From NCBI RefSeq assembly GCF_023091225.1, contig NZ_JAHWXM010000001.1, positions 2,439,913-2,503,912 on the forward strand: DNA of 64,000 bases. The letters are read 5' to 3'. The DNA comes from Microbacterium galbinum (GTDB lineage: Bacteria > Actinomycetota > Actinomycetes > Actinomycetales > Microbacteriaceae). The position numbers were made by a program, and so were the translations under genes. Under the pieces are notes generated by a model. The model did not search any database and had not been told where the DNA came from. It saw only the letters and a list, made by a program, of their open reading frames with translations. This document shows positions 9,012 to 17,822 of the stretch, piece after piece. Positions within the stretch are counted from its first letter, which is position 1; each line of letters starts with the position of its first letter.

Positions 9012-10340
9012 ATGCAGCATTCGAAGAAGAAGGCAGCCGGCGCGATCGCCATCGCGGCGCTCGTGCTCACGGGATGCTCCGCCGGTGGCGGAGACACCTC
9101 GACAGGGGGCGACGCCGCCGCCTGCACCCCGGCGGACGGTGACGTCACGCTCGAGTTCACGTCGTGGATCCCCGGGATCGAAGACGTGGTGAAGATCTGG
9201 AACGACGAGAACCCCGAGATCCAGGTGAAGGTGCAGACCGGCCCCAACGGGAACGGCGGCACGTACCAGAACTTCTTCAACCAGCTCCAGGCGGGCGACG
9301 CTCCCGACCTCGGTCAGATCGAGTACGACGCCCTGCCGAACTTCCTCGTGCAGGACGGCATCGAAGACCTCAGCGCCTGCGAAGACGTCGTGGCCGCGGA
9401 GGGCGACTTCGTCGACTGGGCCTGGGGGCAGGTGACGCTCGGCACCGAGGGCGTCTACGGCATCCCGCAGGACATCGGCCCGATGGCGCTGTTCTACCGC
9501 GCCGACCTGTTCGAGCAGAACGACATCCCGATCCCCACCACGTGGGACGAGTACCGCGAGGCCGCGGTGCAGATCCGCGCGCTGGGCGGCTACATCACCA
9601 ACTTCTCGCAGTCCGACATCAACCAGTTCGCCGGCTTCGTGTGGCAGGACGGCGGGCAGTGGTTCTCGAGCGATGACGCCGGCTGGACCGTCTCACTCGA
9701 CGGCGAGCAGTCCGTCTCGGTCGCCGACTACTGGCAGGGTCTGCTCGACGACGACCTCGTCGCCACCGTCCCGGCCTGGACCGACGAGTGGAACAACGCC
9801 TACAACTCGGGCGAGGTCTGGACCTGGAACTCCGCCGTCTGGGGCGCGAACTCCATCTCGAGCGGTGCCCCCGACACGGCCGGCAACTGGGCCGTCGCGC
9901 CGCTCCCGCAGTGGAGCGCGGGTGACTCCGTCGCCGGAAACTGGGGCGGATCGTCGACCGCGGTCCTCAAGGGAAGCGAGCACGTCTACGAGGCGACGAA
10001 GTTCGCGCTGTGGCTGAACACCTCCGAGGAGGCGCTCACCGCTCTCGCCGAGGCCGCGAACCTCTACCCGGCCACCACCGCCGGCCTGAAGCTGCCGGTC
10101 TACGCCGACGGCGTCGACTTCTACGGCGGACAGAAGATCTACGACGTGTTCGCCGAGGCGGCCACGCAGGTGTCGCCGGACTTCGTGTGGGGCCCGACCA
10201 TGACGCAGACCTACGCCGACGTCTCCGACGGTTTCAAGGGTGCGGTCAGCGGCAGTGGCACCCTCGCCGATGCGCTGAAGGACGCGCAGACCTCCACGGT
10301 CGACGCCCTGAAGTCGGCATCGATCCCGGTCACCGAGTAG
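9012..10340 (+). CDS. Sugar ABC transporter substrate-binding lipoprotein
   Basis: 442 residues. The N-terminus is a lipoprotein signal peptide (KKKAAGAIAIAALVLTGCSAGG) with the lipidated Cys in LTGC. The mature part is a cluster B solute-binding protein (family 1), with typical stretches FNQLQAGDAPDLGQIEY, GIPQDIGPMALFYRADLFEQNDIPIPTTWDEY and GNWGGSSTAVLKGSEH. It lies 56 bases after the permease genes and is followed by a terminator. It probably delivers a beta-galactoside or galacto-oligosaccharide to the permeases. Confidence 0.92.
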   Translation: MQHSKKKAAGAIAIAALVLTGCSAGGGDTSTGGDAAACTPADGDVTLEFTSWIPGIEDVVKIWNDENPEIQVKVQTGPNGNGGTYQNFFNQLQAGDAPDLGQIEYDALPNFLVQDGIEDLSACEDVVAAEGDFVDWAWGQVTLGTEGVYGIPQDIGPMALFYRADLFEQNDIPIPTTWDEYREAAVQIRALGGYITNFSQSDINQFAGFVWQDGGQWFSSDDAGWTVSLDGEQSVSVADYWQGLLDDDLVATVPAWTDEWNNAYNSGEVWTWNSAVWGANSISSGAPDTAGNWAVAPLPQWSAGDSVAGNWGGSSTAVLKGSEHVYEATKFALWLNTSEEALTALAEAANLYPATTAGLKLPVYADGVDFYGGQKIYDVFAEAATQVSPDFVWGPTMTQTYADVSDGFKGAVSGSGTLADALKDAQTSTVDALKSASIPVTE

Positions 10341-10355
10341 GTTCTCCGGTTCTCG

Positions 10356-10390
10356 AAGGCCCGCGGGTGCTCCGGCATCCGCGGGCCTTT
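10356..10390 (+). terminator. Rho-independent terminator of the galactoside operon
   Basis: An 11-bp GC-rich stem (aaggcccgcgg / ccgcgggcctt) with a 12-base loop, ending in TTT, 15 bases after the binding-protein stop. Confidence 0.8.
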
Positions 10391-10549
10391 CGGCGTTCTC
10401 GGCATCCCTTTGCGCTGTGATAGCATTGGCGATTGTCTGTGCACACTCCTGTGCGCAGTTCGCATGCTGTTCGTCCCGAGGGGTGGATGGCGTGCAGACA
10501 AGGGATCTTGGGTGGGGCCGTCCGGCCTCACGGTATAGAAGGAGTCATC

Positions 10550-10785
10550 ATGGCAGCAGTGTGCCAGGTGACCGGAGCTGTTCCCGGTTTCGGTCACAAC
10601 GTCTCGCACTCGCACCGCCGGACGAAGCGTCGCTTCGACCCGAACGTGCAGAAGAAGACCTATTTCGTTCCGTCGCTCGGTCGTAAGATCACGCTCAACG
10701 TGTCCGCCAAGGGCATCAAGGTGATCGACGTCCGCGGCATCGAGAACGTGGTCAAGGACCTCCAGGCGAAGGGTGTGAAGCTCTA

Positions 10786-10786
<1 letters not shown>
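10550..10786 (+). CDS. rpmB: 50S ribosomal protein L28
   Basis: 78 residues starting [25 protein letters not shown], a clear L28. The ATG at 10550 has AAGGAG nearby; longer in-frame starts are not needed. It has a single Cys and no CxxC pair, so it is the form that does not need zinc. It is the first gene of a three-gene ribosomal operon; its TAA overlaps the next ATG. Confidence 0.96.
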
Positions 10787-10956
<170 letters not shown>

Positions 10957-10959
10957 TCA

Positions 10960-11265
10960 ATGGCTAAGAAGAGCAAGATCGCTCGCAACGAGCAGCGCAA
11001 GGTCATCGTCGAGCGTTACGCCGAGCGTCGCGCCGAGCTGAAGAAGACCCTGGTCGACCCGAACGCCACCGACGAGGCCCGCGAGGCCGCACGCGTCGGC
11101 CTGCAGAAGCTGCCGCGCAACGCGTCGCCGGCTCGCGTGCGTTCGCGCGACGTCATCGACGGCCGCCCCCGCGGTGTCCTCACGAAGTTCGGCATCTCGC
11201 GTGTCCGCTTCCGTGACATGGCGCACCGTGGCGAGCTGCCCGGCGTGACCAAGTCCAGCTGGTAA
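10960..11265 (+). CDS. rpsN: 30S ribosomal protein S14, long zinc-independent form
   Basis: 101 residues, the long S14 type without the CxxC...CxxC zinc ribbon of the 61-residue type. It ends with the family signature [26 protein letters not shown] (read here as [15 protein letters not shown]...). It begins three bases after rpmG and is the last gene of the operon, followed by a strong terminator. Confidence 0.97.
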   Translation: MAKKSKIARNEQRKVIVERYAERRAELKKTLVDPNATDEAREAARVGLQKLPRNASPARVRSRDVIDGRPRGVLTKFGISRVRFRDMAHRGELPGVTKSSW

Positions 11266-11304
11266 GTAGCATTTTCGGTCCCTGAGCTCGTCTCGGGGTC
11301 CGGA

Positions 11305-11336
11305 GGGGCGAGGATCTTCGGATCCTCGCCCCTTTT
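11305..11336 (+). terminator. Rho-independent terminator of rpmB-rpmG-rpsN
   Basis: A perfect 12-bp stem (ggggcgaggatc / gatcctcgcccc) closed by a TTCG tetraloop and followed by TTTT. This is the clearest terminator in the window. Confidence 0.95.
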
Positions 11337-11368
11337 GCGTGTGTGGGGGTGGTGCTGGGCGACGCGAT

Positions 11369-11437
11369 GGGCGGACTTCTCCGCGTGGGGCGGATGCTTG
11401 GAGTCGAAACCTCCGCCCTACGGTGAGTTCTCCGCCC
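11369..11437. repeat. Imperfect palindrome of the 'gggcgga' repeat family
   Basis: Gggcggacttctccg on the left and gagttctccgccc on the right enclose a second gggcgga / tccgccc pair. The architecture matches the elements at 12363-12431 and 63534-63602. It lies in the 269-base gap between rpsN and the DUF559 gene; nothing else is seen in that gap except the terminator. Confidence 0.75.
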
Positions 11438-11534
11438 GACGTGTTGCTCTCCACATCTCGCGCGAGCGGCTGCATGTCCACAGAACCCGGCCTTTGCGAC
11501 CCTCGTGACGGTGCGCGGCGGGCATCCTCGACGG

Positions 11535-12359
11535 ATGCATGCGGTGAGAGAGGTCGTTGCGCGAGGGGGCATCGCCCGAATCTCGACGCTGCGTCTGGCT
11601 GGCGTCACGGAGCATTCGTTGCGGAAGGCGATCCGTAGCGCGTCGCTGATCTCGGTGTGCCGCGGCTGGGTGGCGCGCCCGGATTGCGATCCGATGCTCA
11701 TCGCGGCGGCGAGGCGCGGTGTGGTGCTGAGCTGCATCACACTCGCGTCGCGTCGGGGGCTCTGGGTCTCGAGCGCAGACGGCGTGCACGTCGCCGCTCC
11801 TCCGGCATCAGGCCACGCGGGCGCAGTCCAGGGTGTCGTGCACTGGAGCAAGCCGCTCTTCCTCCGAGATCCGGAGGTGCTCGAGGATTCGATCGAGAAT
11901 GCGCTTGTCCTCATCGCGCGCTGTCAGCCGTATGAAGATGCGCTCGCGACCTGGGAGTCCGCGCTGCGGATGCGGATGGTCGACCCGGGCACGCTCGCCC
12001 GGGTGCGTCTGCCTCCGGCGGCGCGTCGGCTGCTCGCGGATGCGACGCCGTTCGCGGATGCTGGAACCGAGACGATCTTCCGCACTCGGCTCGCATGGTT
12101 GCGGCTTCCCATCACGCCTCAGGTGTGGTTGTTCGGTCATCGCGTGGACTTCGTGATCGGCGAGCGTCTCGTGATTCAGATCGATGGCAGTCACCACGTC
12201 GGGGTTCAACGATCGCGAGACATCGCCCATGACACCGAACTGATGCTGCGCGGCTATCACGTCATCCGGATCGGGTACGACCAGCTCATGAACCAGTGGG
12301 CATCGGTTCAGGCCCAGATCCTCGCCGCCGTGGCCCAGCGGCTCCACCTTGCGTCATGA
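11535..12359 (+). CDS. DUF559-type protein with winged-helix N-terminus and PD-(D/E)XK-like C-terminus
   Basis: 274 residues. The N-terminal part (VREVVARGGIARISTLRLAGVTEHSLRKAIRSASL) looks like the winged-helix domain of AbiEi-like proteins. The C-terminal part (DFVIGERLVIQIDGSHHVG ... DTELMLRGYHVIRIGYDQL) has the Asp, Q-x-D and aromatic-His pattern of DUF559/Vsr-like nuclease folds. Such genes are frequent in Microbacteriaceae and their role is unproven. The ATG at 11535 is preferred; a GTG at 11505 would add ten residues. Confidence 0.75.
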   Translation: MHAVREVVARGGIARISTLRLAGVTEHSLRKAIRSASLISVCRGWVARPDCDPMLIAAARRGVVLSCITLASRRGLWVSSADGVHVAAPPASGHAGAVQGVVHWSKPLFLRDPEVLEDSIENALVLIARCQPYEDALATWESALRMRMVDPGTLARVRLPPAARRLLADATPFADAGTETIFRTRLAWLRLPITPQVWLFGHRVDFVIGERLVIQIDGSHHVGVQRSRDIAHDTELMLRGYHVIRIGYDQLMNQWASVQAQILAAVAQRLHLAS

Positions 12360-12362
12360 GTC

Positions 12363-12431
12363 GGGCGGAGAACTCCCGGTTGGGCGGAGGATTAAGGGCC
12401 TATTCTCCGCCCAACCGAGAGTTCTCCGCCC
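12363..12431. repeat. Long near-perfect inverted repeat between convergent genes, probably a bidirectional terminator
   Basis: Two 26-base arms (12363-12388 and 12406-12431) are complementary at 25 positions with a 17-base loop. It starts four bases after the DUF559 stop and ends 23 bases before the stop of the convergent hydrolase. It belongs to the gggcggagaactc repeat family. Confidence 0.85.
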
Positions 12432-12454
12432 AACGGGGTGCGGAGCCCCACCCC

Positions 12455-13282
12455 TCACGCCACGGATGCCTCGGCGTGCTGCACCGCCCAGGCGAGGGCG
12501 TGGTCGGCGATCTGCTCCCAGCCGTCCTGGCTGACGAGGCGGTGGGTGCGTCCGGGGTACTCGATGTAGTCGACGATCGCGGGGCTGCCCGAAGCGCGGT
12601 ACTTCTTCTCGATCGCCCGCACGATGGCCGGCGGCACGACGTGGTCGATCTCGCCGGCGATGAGCAGCAGCGGAGCACGGTCGGCGCGGGCGTAGTCGAC
12701 GTGCGTGACGCCGCCCTTCTCGTTGAGCACCGAGGTCACGCCCTCGAAGAACACCCGGTTGTACGAGTTGACGGCGTACTCCTCCCACAGGGCGTCGGAT
12801 GCCGCGCGCGACAGGTCGTTGCCGAAGGTGAAGTGGAAGTGGCGCTTCGAGAGGGGCTTGGCGCCGTTGCGTCCGAAGGGGGTGGAGAGGATCGGGGTAC
12901 CGGTCCAGAGGGTCGAGAGGGGGAGGGCGGTGACGCCGGCGGTCTGTCCGGGAGCGACGCCCACGTAGGCGGCGCCGAGGCCGCGGTCGGCGAGCATCTG
13001 CGTGAGCACGCCGCCGAAGGAGTGGCCCATGATGATCGGCTTGACGGGGAGTGCGCGGATGATGCGCTCATAGTTGTCGGCGATCTGCTTCAGGCCGATG
13101 CCCTTGAGGGCCGAGGGGTCGCGGCGGATGTCGTCGACGGTGCGGTCGTCGATGCCGGGCCATCCGGGAACGATGACCTCGTGGCCCTGTGCGCGGAAGC
13201 GCTCGGCCCACGTGTCCCAGCTCTTCGGGGTCATCCAGAGTCCGTGGATGAGGACGATGGGGGTCTTGTCGGTGCTGTTCAT
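12455..13282 (-). CDS. Alpha/beta hydrolase
   Basis: 275 residues. LIHGLWMTPKSWD forms the oxyanion-hole region, GHSFGG holds the nucleophile Ser88, GEIDHVVPP the acid and GRTHRLVSQDGW the catalytic His. No signal peptide, so it is cytoplasmic. The substrate cannot be read from the sequence. A TetR gene is divergent from it and an operator-like palindrome lies between them. Confidence 0.88.
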   Translation of the reverse strand: MNSTDKTPIVLIHGLWMTPKSWDTWAERFRAQGHEVIVPGWPGIDDRTVDDIRRDPSALKGIGLKQIADNYERIIRALPVKPIIMGHSFGGVLTQMLADRGLGAAYVGVAPGQTAGVTALPLSTLWTGTPILSTPFGRNGAKPLSKRHFHFTFGNDLSRAASDALWEEYAVNSYNRVFFEGVTSVLNEKGGVTHVDYARADRAPLLLIAGEIDHVVPPAIVRAIEKKYRASGSPAIVDYIEYPGRTHRLVSQDGWEQIADHALAWAVQHAEASVA

Positions 13283-13334
13283 GATCTTTCTCCTGTGTTC
13301 GGTCCTGCGGGGTGGAAGTGCGTTACGCTGATAG

Positions 13335-13354
13335 TAGACCGAACGTTCTATCTA
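13335..13354. promoter_or_regulatory. TetR-type operator candidate
   Basis: Tagaccgaacgttctatcta is palindromic at 16 of 20 positions around a perfect gaacgttc core. It sits between the divergent hydrolase and TetR genes, so it probably controls both. Confidence 0.75.
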
Positions 13355-13419
13355 CCGCAAGGTATTCCCGAGAATCGAGAAATCGCCGAACGGATGCCAC
13401 GATGAGGGGAGGACCCACC

Positions 13420-14001
13420 ATGAGCACCGACACCACGAAGCGCCCGAGCCCCGCCCGCGCACGCCTGATCGAGGCCGCCACGCGCCTCTTCTACGAGGAG
13501 GGCATCCACGCGGTCGGCGTCGACCGCGTGATCGCCGAGGCCGAGGTCACGCGCGCCACGCTGTACAAGCAGTTCGGCGGCAAGGGGAACCTCGTGCTCG
13601 CCTACCTCGAGAACGAGGATCGGATGCTGCGCGACATGTTCGCCGAGGCGGGATCCGCCGTCACCGACCCCACGCGGCTCATCGACGCCGTCATCGACGG
13701 CATCGTCGCCGACATCCGCCTGCGGCACACCCGCGGCTGCCCGTTCATCAACGCCGCAGCCGAGTACCCCGACGGCGAGGGACCCGTACGCGTGATGATC
13801 GACGAGCACCGCGAGTGGTTCCGGAGCACGCTCGAACAGGTGGCCGGAGCGGCCGGTCTCGAGCGGCCGGCCGAGGTCGCGGCCTCGCTCGTGCTGCTCC
13901 GCGACGCCGCTCTGGTCGGCGGATACCTCGACGGAGACGACCGCGTATCGCCCGCTTTCGAGCGCACGGCGCAGGCCGTGATCGCGGCGCACCGGCCCTG
14001 A
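13420..14001 (+). CDS. TetR/AcrR-family transcriptional regulator
   Basis: 193 residues. The N-terminal HTH is GIHAVGVDRVIAEAEVTRATLYKQFGGKGNLVLAYL; the C-terminal ligand domain contains RHTRGCPFINAAAEYP, common in the YxaF/LmrA-like group. The ATG at 13420 follows a GGGAGGA ribosome-binding site; an ATG at 13402 is an alternative. Likely local repressor of the divergent alpha/beta hydrolase. Confidence 0.88.
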   Translation: MSTDTTKRPSPARARLIEAATRLFYEEGIHAVGVDRVIAEAEVTRATLYKQFGGKGNLVLAYLENEDRMLRDMFAEAGSAVTDPTRLIDAVIDGIVADIRLRHTRGCPFINAAAEYPDGEGPVRVMIDEHREWFRSTLEQVAGAAGLERPAEVAASLVLLRDAALVGGYLDGDDRVSPAFERTAQAVIAAHRP

Positions 14002-14167
14002 AAAGCGTCGGGACACGCCCGAAAACCTGTGACTGGAGTGACAAAAGTCGTGCAACACGCCCAATAAATGACCAAAACCCGCGAAATGACGCGGAAATGG
14101 GGGTGGTCATTGATACATTCAAGGCGGTCACTCGACCAGGGGCATCCGCCCCGATCCACACAACGAT

Positions 14168-14186
14168 GCGACGAGATCCTCGTCGC
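14168..14186 (+). promoter_or_regulatory. Hairpin next to the HU ribosome-binding site
   Basis: A perfect 8-bp stem (gcgacgag / ctcgtcgc) with a 3-base loop ends two bases before the GGAGGA that serves the HU start. The preceding 165 bases are unusually AT-rich for this genome and probably contain the promoter, but no -35/-10 pair is unambiguous. Confidence 0.5.
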
Positions 14187-14197
14187 TGGAGGATGAC

Positions 14198-14485
14198 ATG
14201 GCTGACAAGTCCATCACCAAGACCGAGCTCGTCGCGAGCATCGCCAGCGCCACCGGCCAGAGCCAGGCCACCGTCTCGGGTGTCCTCGACGCGCTGTTCT
14301 CCACGGTCTCCGACGCCGTTGCCAAGGGCAGCAAGGTCTCGATCCCGGGCTGGATCTCGTTCGAGCAGGTCGACACCGCCGCTCGCACCGGCCGCAACCC
14401 GCAGACCGGCGCCGAGATCAAGATCCCGGCCGGCAAGCGCGTCAAGGTGACCGCTGGTTCCAAGCTGAAGGCAGCCGTCAAGTAA
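14198..14485 (+). CDS. HU-family histone-like DNA-binding protein
   Basis: 95 residues (MADKSITKTELVASIAS ... GSKLKAAVK). It shows the HU helical dimer base and the beta arm around ARTGRNPQTGAEIKIPAGK, with the conserved GRNP and Pro for DNA intercalation. It bends and compacts DNA. It lacks the long Lys/Ala-rich C-terminal tail of mycobacterial HupB. Monocistronic, with a terminator 13 bases downstream. Confidence 0.95.
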   Translation: MADKSITKTELVASIASATGQSQATVSGVLDALFSTVSDAVAKGSKVSIPGWISFEQVDTAARTGRNPQTGAEIKIPAGKRVKVTAGSKLKAAVK

Positions 14486-14498
14486 GACGCTTCCTGTC

Positions 14499-14530
14499 GA
14501 AGGCCGCCGCCCCTCGGGGTGGCGGCCTTC
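14499..14530 (+). terminator. Terminator hairpin after HU
   Basis: A stem of 14 bp with one G-T pair (aaggccgccgcccc / ggggtggcggcctt) and a 2-base gap; only a short T stretch follows. Confidence 0.7.
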
Positions 14531-14605
14531 TGCGTCCCCGGCAGAGAGCCTGCGGCATCCAGCGCCACGTCAGCCGGCACGGATGCCGCGGCTTAGGCTG
14601 GAGGG

Positions 14606-16618
14606 GTGAACACCCGCGCCGCGACGACCCGATCGAGCGCGTCGGCCTACCGCCTCGCTGGCATCGGAATCCTCGCCGTCGCCGCGATCGTCGGCGTCGT
14701 CGCCGCGCTGATCGTCGGCGGGGGAGCGGCACCCCTGCTGCTACAGGATCCCGGCCCCTTCGTCATGTGGGCCACCCCGATCGTCAAGCTCACGATGAAC
14801 GTCGCGGCCGCCGCGATGCTCGGCTCGCTCGTGCTCGCCCTGTTCGCGCTCAAGAGCGGCGAGAAGCCGTTCGACACAGCCCTCAACATCGCCTCGATCG
14901 GTGCGGCGGTCTTCACGATCTCGGCGGGGTTCACCGCGTTCCTCACGTTCATGGCCGCGTTCAACCCGCAGCTCAGCATCGAGCGCGAGTTCGGCGCACA
15001 GCTCGGCCGCTACCTGCTCGAGACGGCCCTGGGTCAGTCGTGGTTGATCACGACGATCTTCGGCTCCGTGATCACGGTGCTCGCCTTCGCCTGGCGCACC
15101 TGGACGCCGACGCTCATCACGGCGCTCCTGGCCGCGGCATCCTTCCTCCCCCTCGCCACGCAGGGGCACTCGGGCGATCTCGCCGGCCACACGGTCGCGG
15201 TCAACTCGATCCTGCTGCACACGATCGGCGCGGCGGTGTGGCTCGGCGGTCTGCTGCTGATCGTGCTGCTGCGCGGACGCGACGGCGTCGACGGTGCGCA
15301 GCTCGTGCGACGCTACTCGTCGCTCGCGATCGCCGCGTTCTTCGTCGTCGCGATCTCGGGCGTCGCCCGCTCGGTCGTCGCCCTCGGCGACTGGAGCCAG
15401 CTCGCGACGCCGTACGGCGCCATCCTGCTCGCCAAGGTCGTGCTCCTGGGCGGTATGGGCCTGCTCGGCGCCTGGTACCGTGCGCGTCTGATCCCGAAGC
15501 TCGACGGCCCCCGGGCATCCGCCTGGTTCTGGATGCTGGTGCTCTGCGAGGTCGCCCTCATGGGGCTCGCCTCGGGTGCCGCCGCGGCCCTCGCCCGCAC
15601 GCCCCCGCCGACCGGTGAGGAGGCCGCGTTCGCGCAGACCCCCGCCGAGGTGCTGACCCGCTCGAACGTGCCGCCGGAGTTCACCCTCGACCGCTGGTTC
15701 ACGTCATGGGACCTCGACATCCTGTGGCTCGTCGCCGCCGGGTTCGGGCTCTTCCTCTACATCGCCGGCGTCATCCGTCTGCAGCGCCGCGGCGATCGCT
15801 GGCCGATCCACCGCACCGTCTTCTGGGTGCTCGGGATGCTGCTGCTCGTCTGGGTCACCTGCGGCCCGATCAACGCGTACCAGGAGTACCTGTTCAGCGT
15901 GCACATGCTCGGGCACATGATGCTGTCGATGGCGATCCCGCTGCTGTTGGTGTCGGGTGCCCCGGTGACGCTCGCGCTGCGCGCGATCCAGAAGCGCGAC
16001 GACGGCACGCGCGGCGGCCGCGAATGGATCCTCTGGGCGGTGCACTCGCCGTTCTCGAAGGTGGTCACGCATCCGTTCGTCGCGGCGGGCATCTTCATCC
16101 TGTCGCTGTGGGCGTTCTACTTCACCGACCTCGTGCGCTGGTCGATGTTCGAGCACCTCGGGCACGAGTGGATGGTCATCCACTTCCTCATCTCGGGCTA
16201 CCTCTTCGTGTTGACGCTCATCGGCGAGGACCCCATTCCCTACCGCCTGCCGTATCCGGGCCGGCTCATCACCCTGATCGCCATCATGGCCATGCACGCG
16301 TTCTTCGGCGTCGCGATCATGATGCAGGAGGGCCTCATGGTCGCCGACTGGTTCGGCTCGATGGGCCGCACCTGGGGACCCGACCCGATGGACGATCAGT
16401 ACATCGGCGGCGGCGTGGCCTGGTCGATCGGCGAGATCCCCACGCTCATCCTCGCCATCACCGTCGCGATCCAGTGGAGCCGCAGCGACACCAAGCTGCA
16501 GAAGCGCCGCGACCGTCACGCCGACCGCACCGGAGACGCGGAGCTCGAGGAGTACAACGCCAAGCTCGCCCGCATCGCCGAGCGCGACCGCCAGAACGCC
16601 GACGCCGGCCGCAGCTGA
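14606..16618 (+). CDS. CopD-CtaG fusion membrane protein (copper resistance D / cytochrome c oxidase assembly)
   Basis: 670 residues, GTG start with GGAGGGG just upstream. The first half (about 15-330) is a multi-helix CopD-like domain; the second half (about 365-630) is a caa3-type CtaG domain with conserved membrane histidines such as FSVHMLGHMMLS and FEHLGHEWMVIHF. This fusion is common in actinobacteria and is linked to copper handling and delivery to cytochrome oxidase. The C-terminal tail is charged and cytoplasmic. Confidence 0.9.
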   Translation: MNTRAATTRSSASAYRLAGIGILAVAAIVGVVAALIVGGGAAPLLLQDPGPFVMWATPIVKLTMNVAAAAMLGSLVLALFALKSGEKPFDTALNIASIGAAVFTISAGFTAFLTFMAAFNPQLSIEREFGAQLGRYLLETALGQSWLITTIFGSVITVLAFAWRTWTPTLITALLAAASFLPLATQGHSGDLAGHTVAVNSILLHTIGAAVWLGGLLLIVLLRGRDGVDGAQLVRRYSSLAIAAFFVVAISGVARSVVALGDWSQLATPYGAILLAKVVLLGGMGLLGAWYRARLIPKLDGPRASAWFWMLVLCEVALMGLASGAAAALARTPPPTGEEAAFAQTPAEVLTRSNVPPEFTLDRWFTSWDLDILWLVAAGFGLFLYIAGVIRLQRRGDRWPIHRTVFWVLGMLLLVWVTCGPINAYQEYLFSVHMLGHMMLSMAIPLLLVSGAPVTLALRAIQKRDDGTRGGREWILWAVHSPFSKVVTHPFVAAGIFILSLWAFYFTDLVRWSMFEHLGHEWMVIHFLISGYLFVLTLIGEDPIPYRLPYPGRLITLIAIMAMHAFFGVAIMMQEGLMVADWFGSMGRTWGPDPMDDQYIGGGVAWSIGEIPTLILAITVAIQWSRSDTKLQKRRDRHADRTGDAELEEYNAKLARIAERDRQNADAGRS

Positions 16619-16636
16619 GCCGGAGACACCCGACGA

Positions 16637-17707
16637 CTAGCCGGCTGGGGCGTCCTCGGGCGAGCCGACGCGGATCGACGCCGTGCCGTCGGCGAGGATC
16701 ACGATCGTCCCGTTGACCTGGAACGGCACGTCCTCCGACACCGTCTGGATCGACCCGTCGAACAGGGAACGGATCTCGACCTCGACGTGGGCCACGGCAT
16801 CCGTCGGCGGAATCTGCCACTGCGAACCGTCGGGCTCGACGGTCACCGTCGGCTGCGTGACGATCGACCACGCGGGCAGCGTGGCGATGCGGTTCTTGAC
16901 CTCCATGCCGAAGGGGCAGGCGGTCGGCTGCAGCACCTCCTGCGAGGTGCAGCTCGTCAGATACTCCTCGACGCGCTCCTGCACGACCGAGAGGAACTCC
17001 TCGGTGGGCGTCGTCTGCACGTCGAGCGGGGTGGTGGCCAGGGGCGTGTCGGCGAGCACGCCGATGCCCGACGACTCCGAGATGGCGGTGTCGACCGTCA
17101 CCGCGTACAGGCCCGGGGTGAAGACGAGCAGCGGCAACGGGTCGAGGGGAGCGGCATCCATCCCTGCGGCCGAGACCTGCCGTCGGTCGACCGCGAAGCC
17201 GTTGACCGAGAACTGGTCGGCGCCGCGGAGCGTGAGATCGACGACCGCGAGCGGGCTGTCGTCGAATCGCCAGCGCGGGGCGACACCCTCCCAGCCGTCC
17301 TGGGTGACCGTGAACGTCGTCGTGCCGGGGTGACCGGAGGCCGAGTAGCCGACGGTCACCGCGAAGCCGTCGTCGACGGCCTTCTCCGACTCGATGCGCA
17401 CGTCGGTGAGCGGGGCGAGCGCCGCATGGCGCAGCAGGGCCTCGGATGCCGTGGGCGAGAGTCCCGCGTCATCCAGGGTCTCGCGGTCGACGGCGACGCC
17501 CGGAACGCGCAGTGCGTCGGCGGCGCGGCCGGAGGACAGCAGATCGAGGTAGCGGGTGACGAACGCGGACGGACTGTAGTAGTCCTTGTAGAGCACGGCT
17601 CCGCCGGCGCCGAGGGCCGCGATCAGGACGATGCCGACGAGGGCGAGGATCGTGAGATCGACCCCCACGCGCGCGCGCTTGCGCGCCGAAGACTCCACCC
17701 CGTCCAT
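16637..17707 (-). CDS. Single-pass membrane protein of unknown function
   Basis: 356 residues. A short basic N-terminus (ARKRARVGVD) is followed by one transmembrane helix at about 19-41. A large external part follows, rich in beta strands and with two Cys near residues 257-270 (TSCTSQEVLQPTACPF) that may pair. I do not recognise a named family. Comparable 'hypothetical membrane' proteins sit near helicase genes in related genomes, but no function can be inferred. It is divergent from the helicase gene. Confidence 0.65.
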   Translation of the reverse strand: MDGVESSARKRARVGVDLTILALVGIVLIAALGAGGAVLYKDYYSPSAFVTRYLDLLSSGRAADALRVPGVAVDRETLDDAGLSPTASEALLRHAALAPLTDVRIESEKAVDDGFAVTVGYSASGHPGTTTFTVTQDGWEGVAPRWRFDDSPLAVVDLTLRGADQFSVNGFAVDRRQVSAAGMDAAPLDPLPLLVFTPGLYAVTVDTAISESSGIGVLADTPLATTPLDVQTTPTEEFLSVVQERVEEYLTSCTSQEVLQPTACPFGMEVKNRIATLPAWSIVTQPTVTVEPDGSQWQIPPTDAVAHVEVEIRSLFDGSIQTVSEDVPFQVNGTIVILADGTASIRVGSPEDAPAG

Positions 17708-17822
17708 GGGGTCAGTCTAGGGAAGCGTCCTGGGACGAAGCCGAGCGCCGACACCCCGCGTCGCACGGCGAGCCGTAGCATGGTGGGGCGCCCGCATCCG
17801 TCCGTCGTCCTCTGCGAGAACC

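Noticed and set aside
10391..10549. Zur box before rpmB
   Set aside because: The AT-rich stretch around 10415-10438 lacks the dyad expected of actinobacterial Zur sites.
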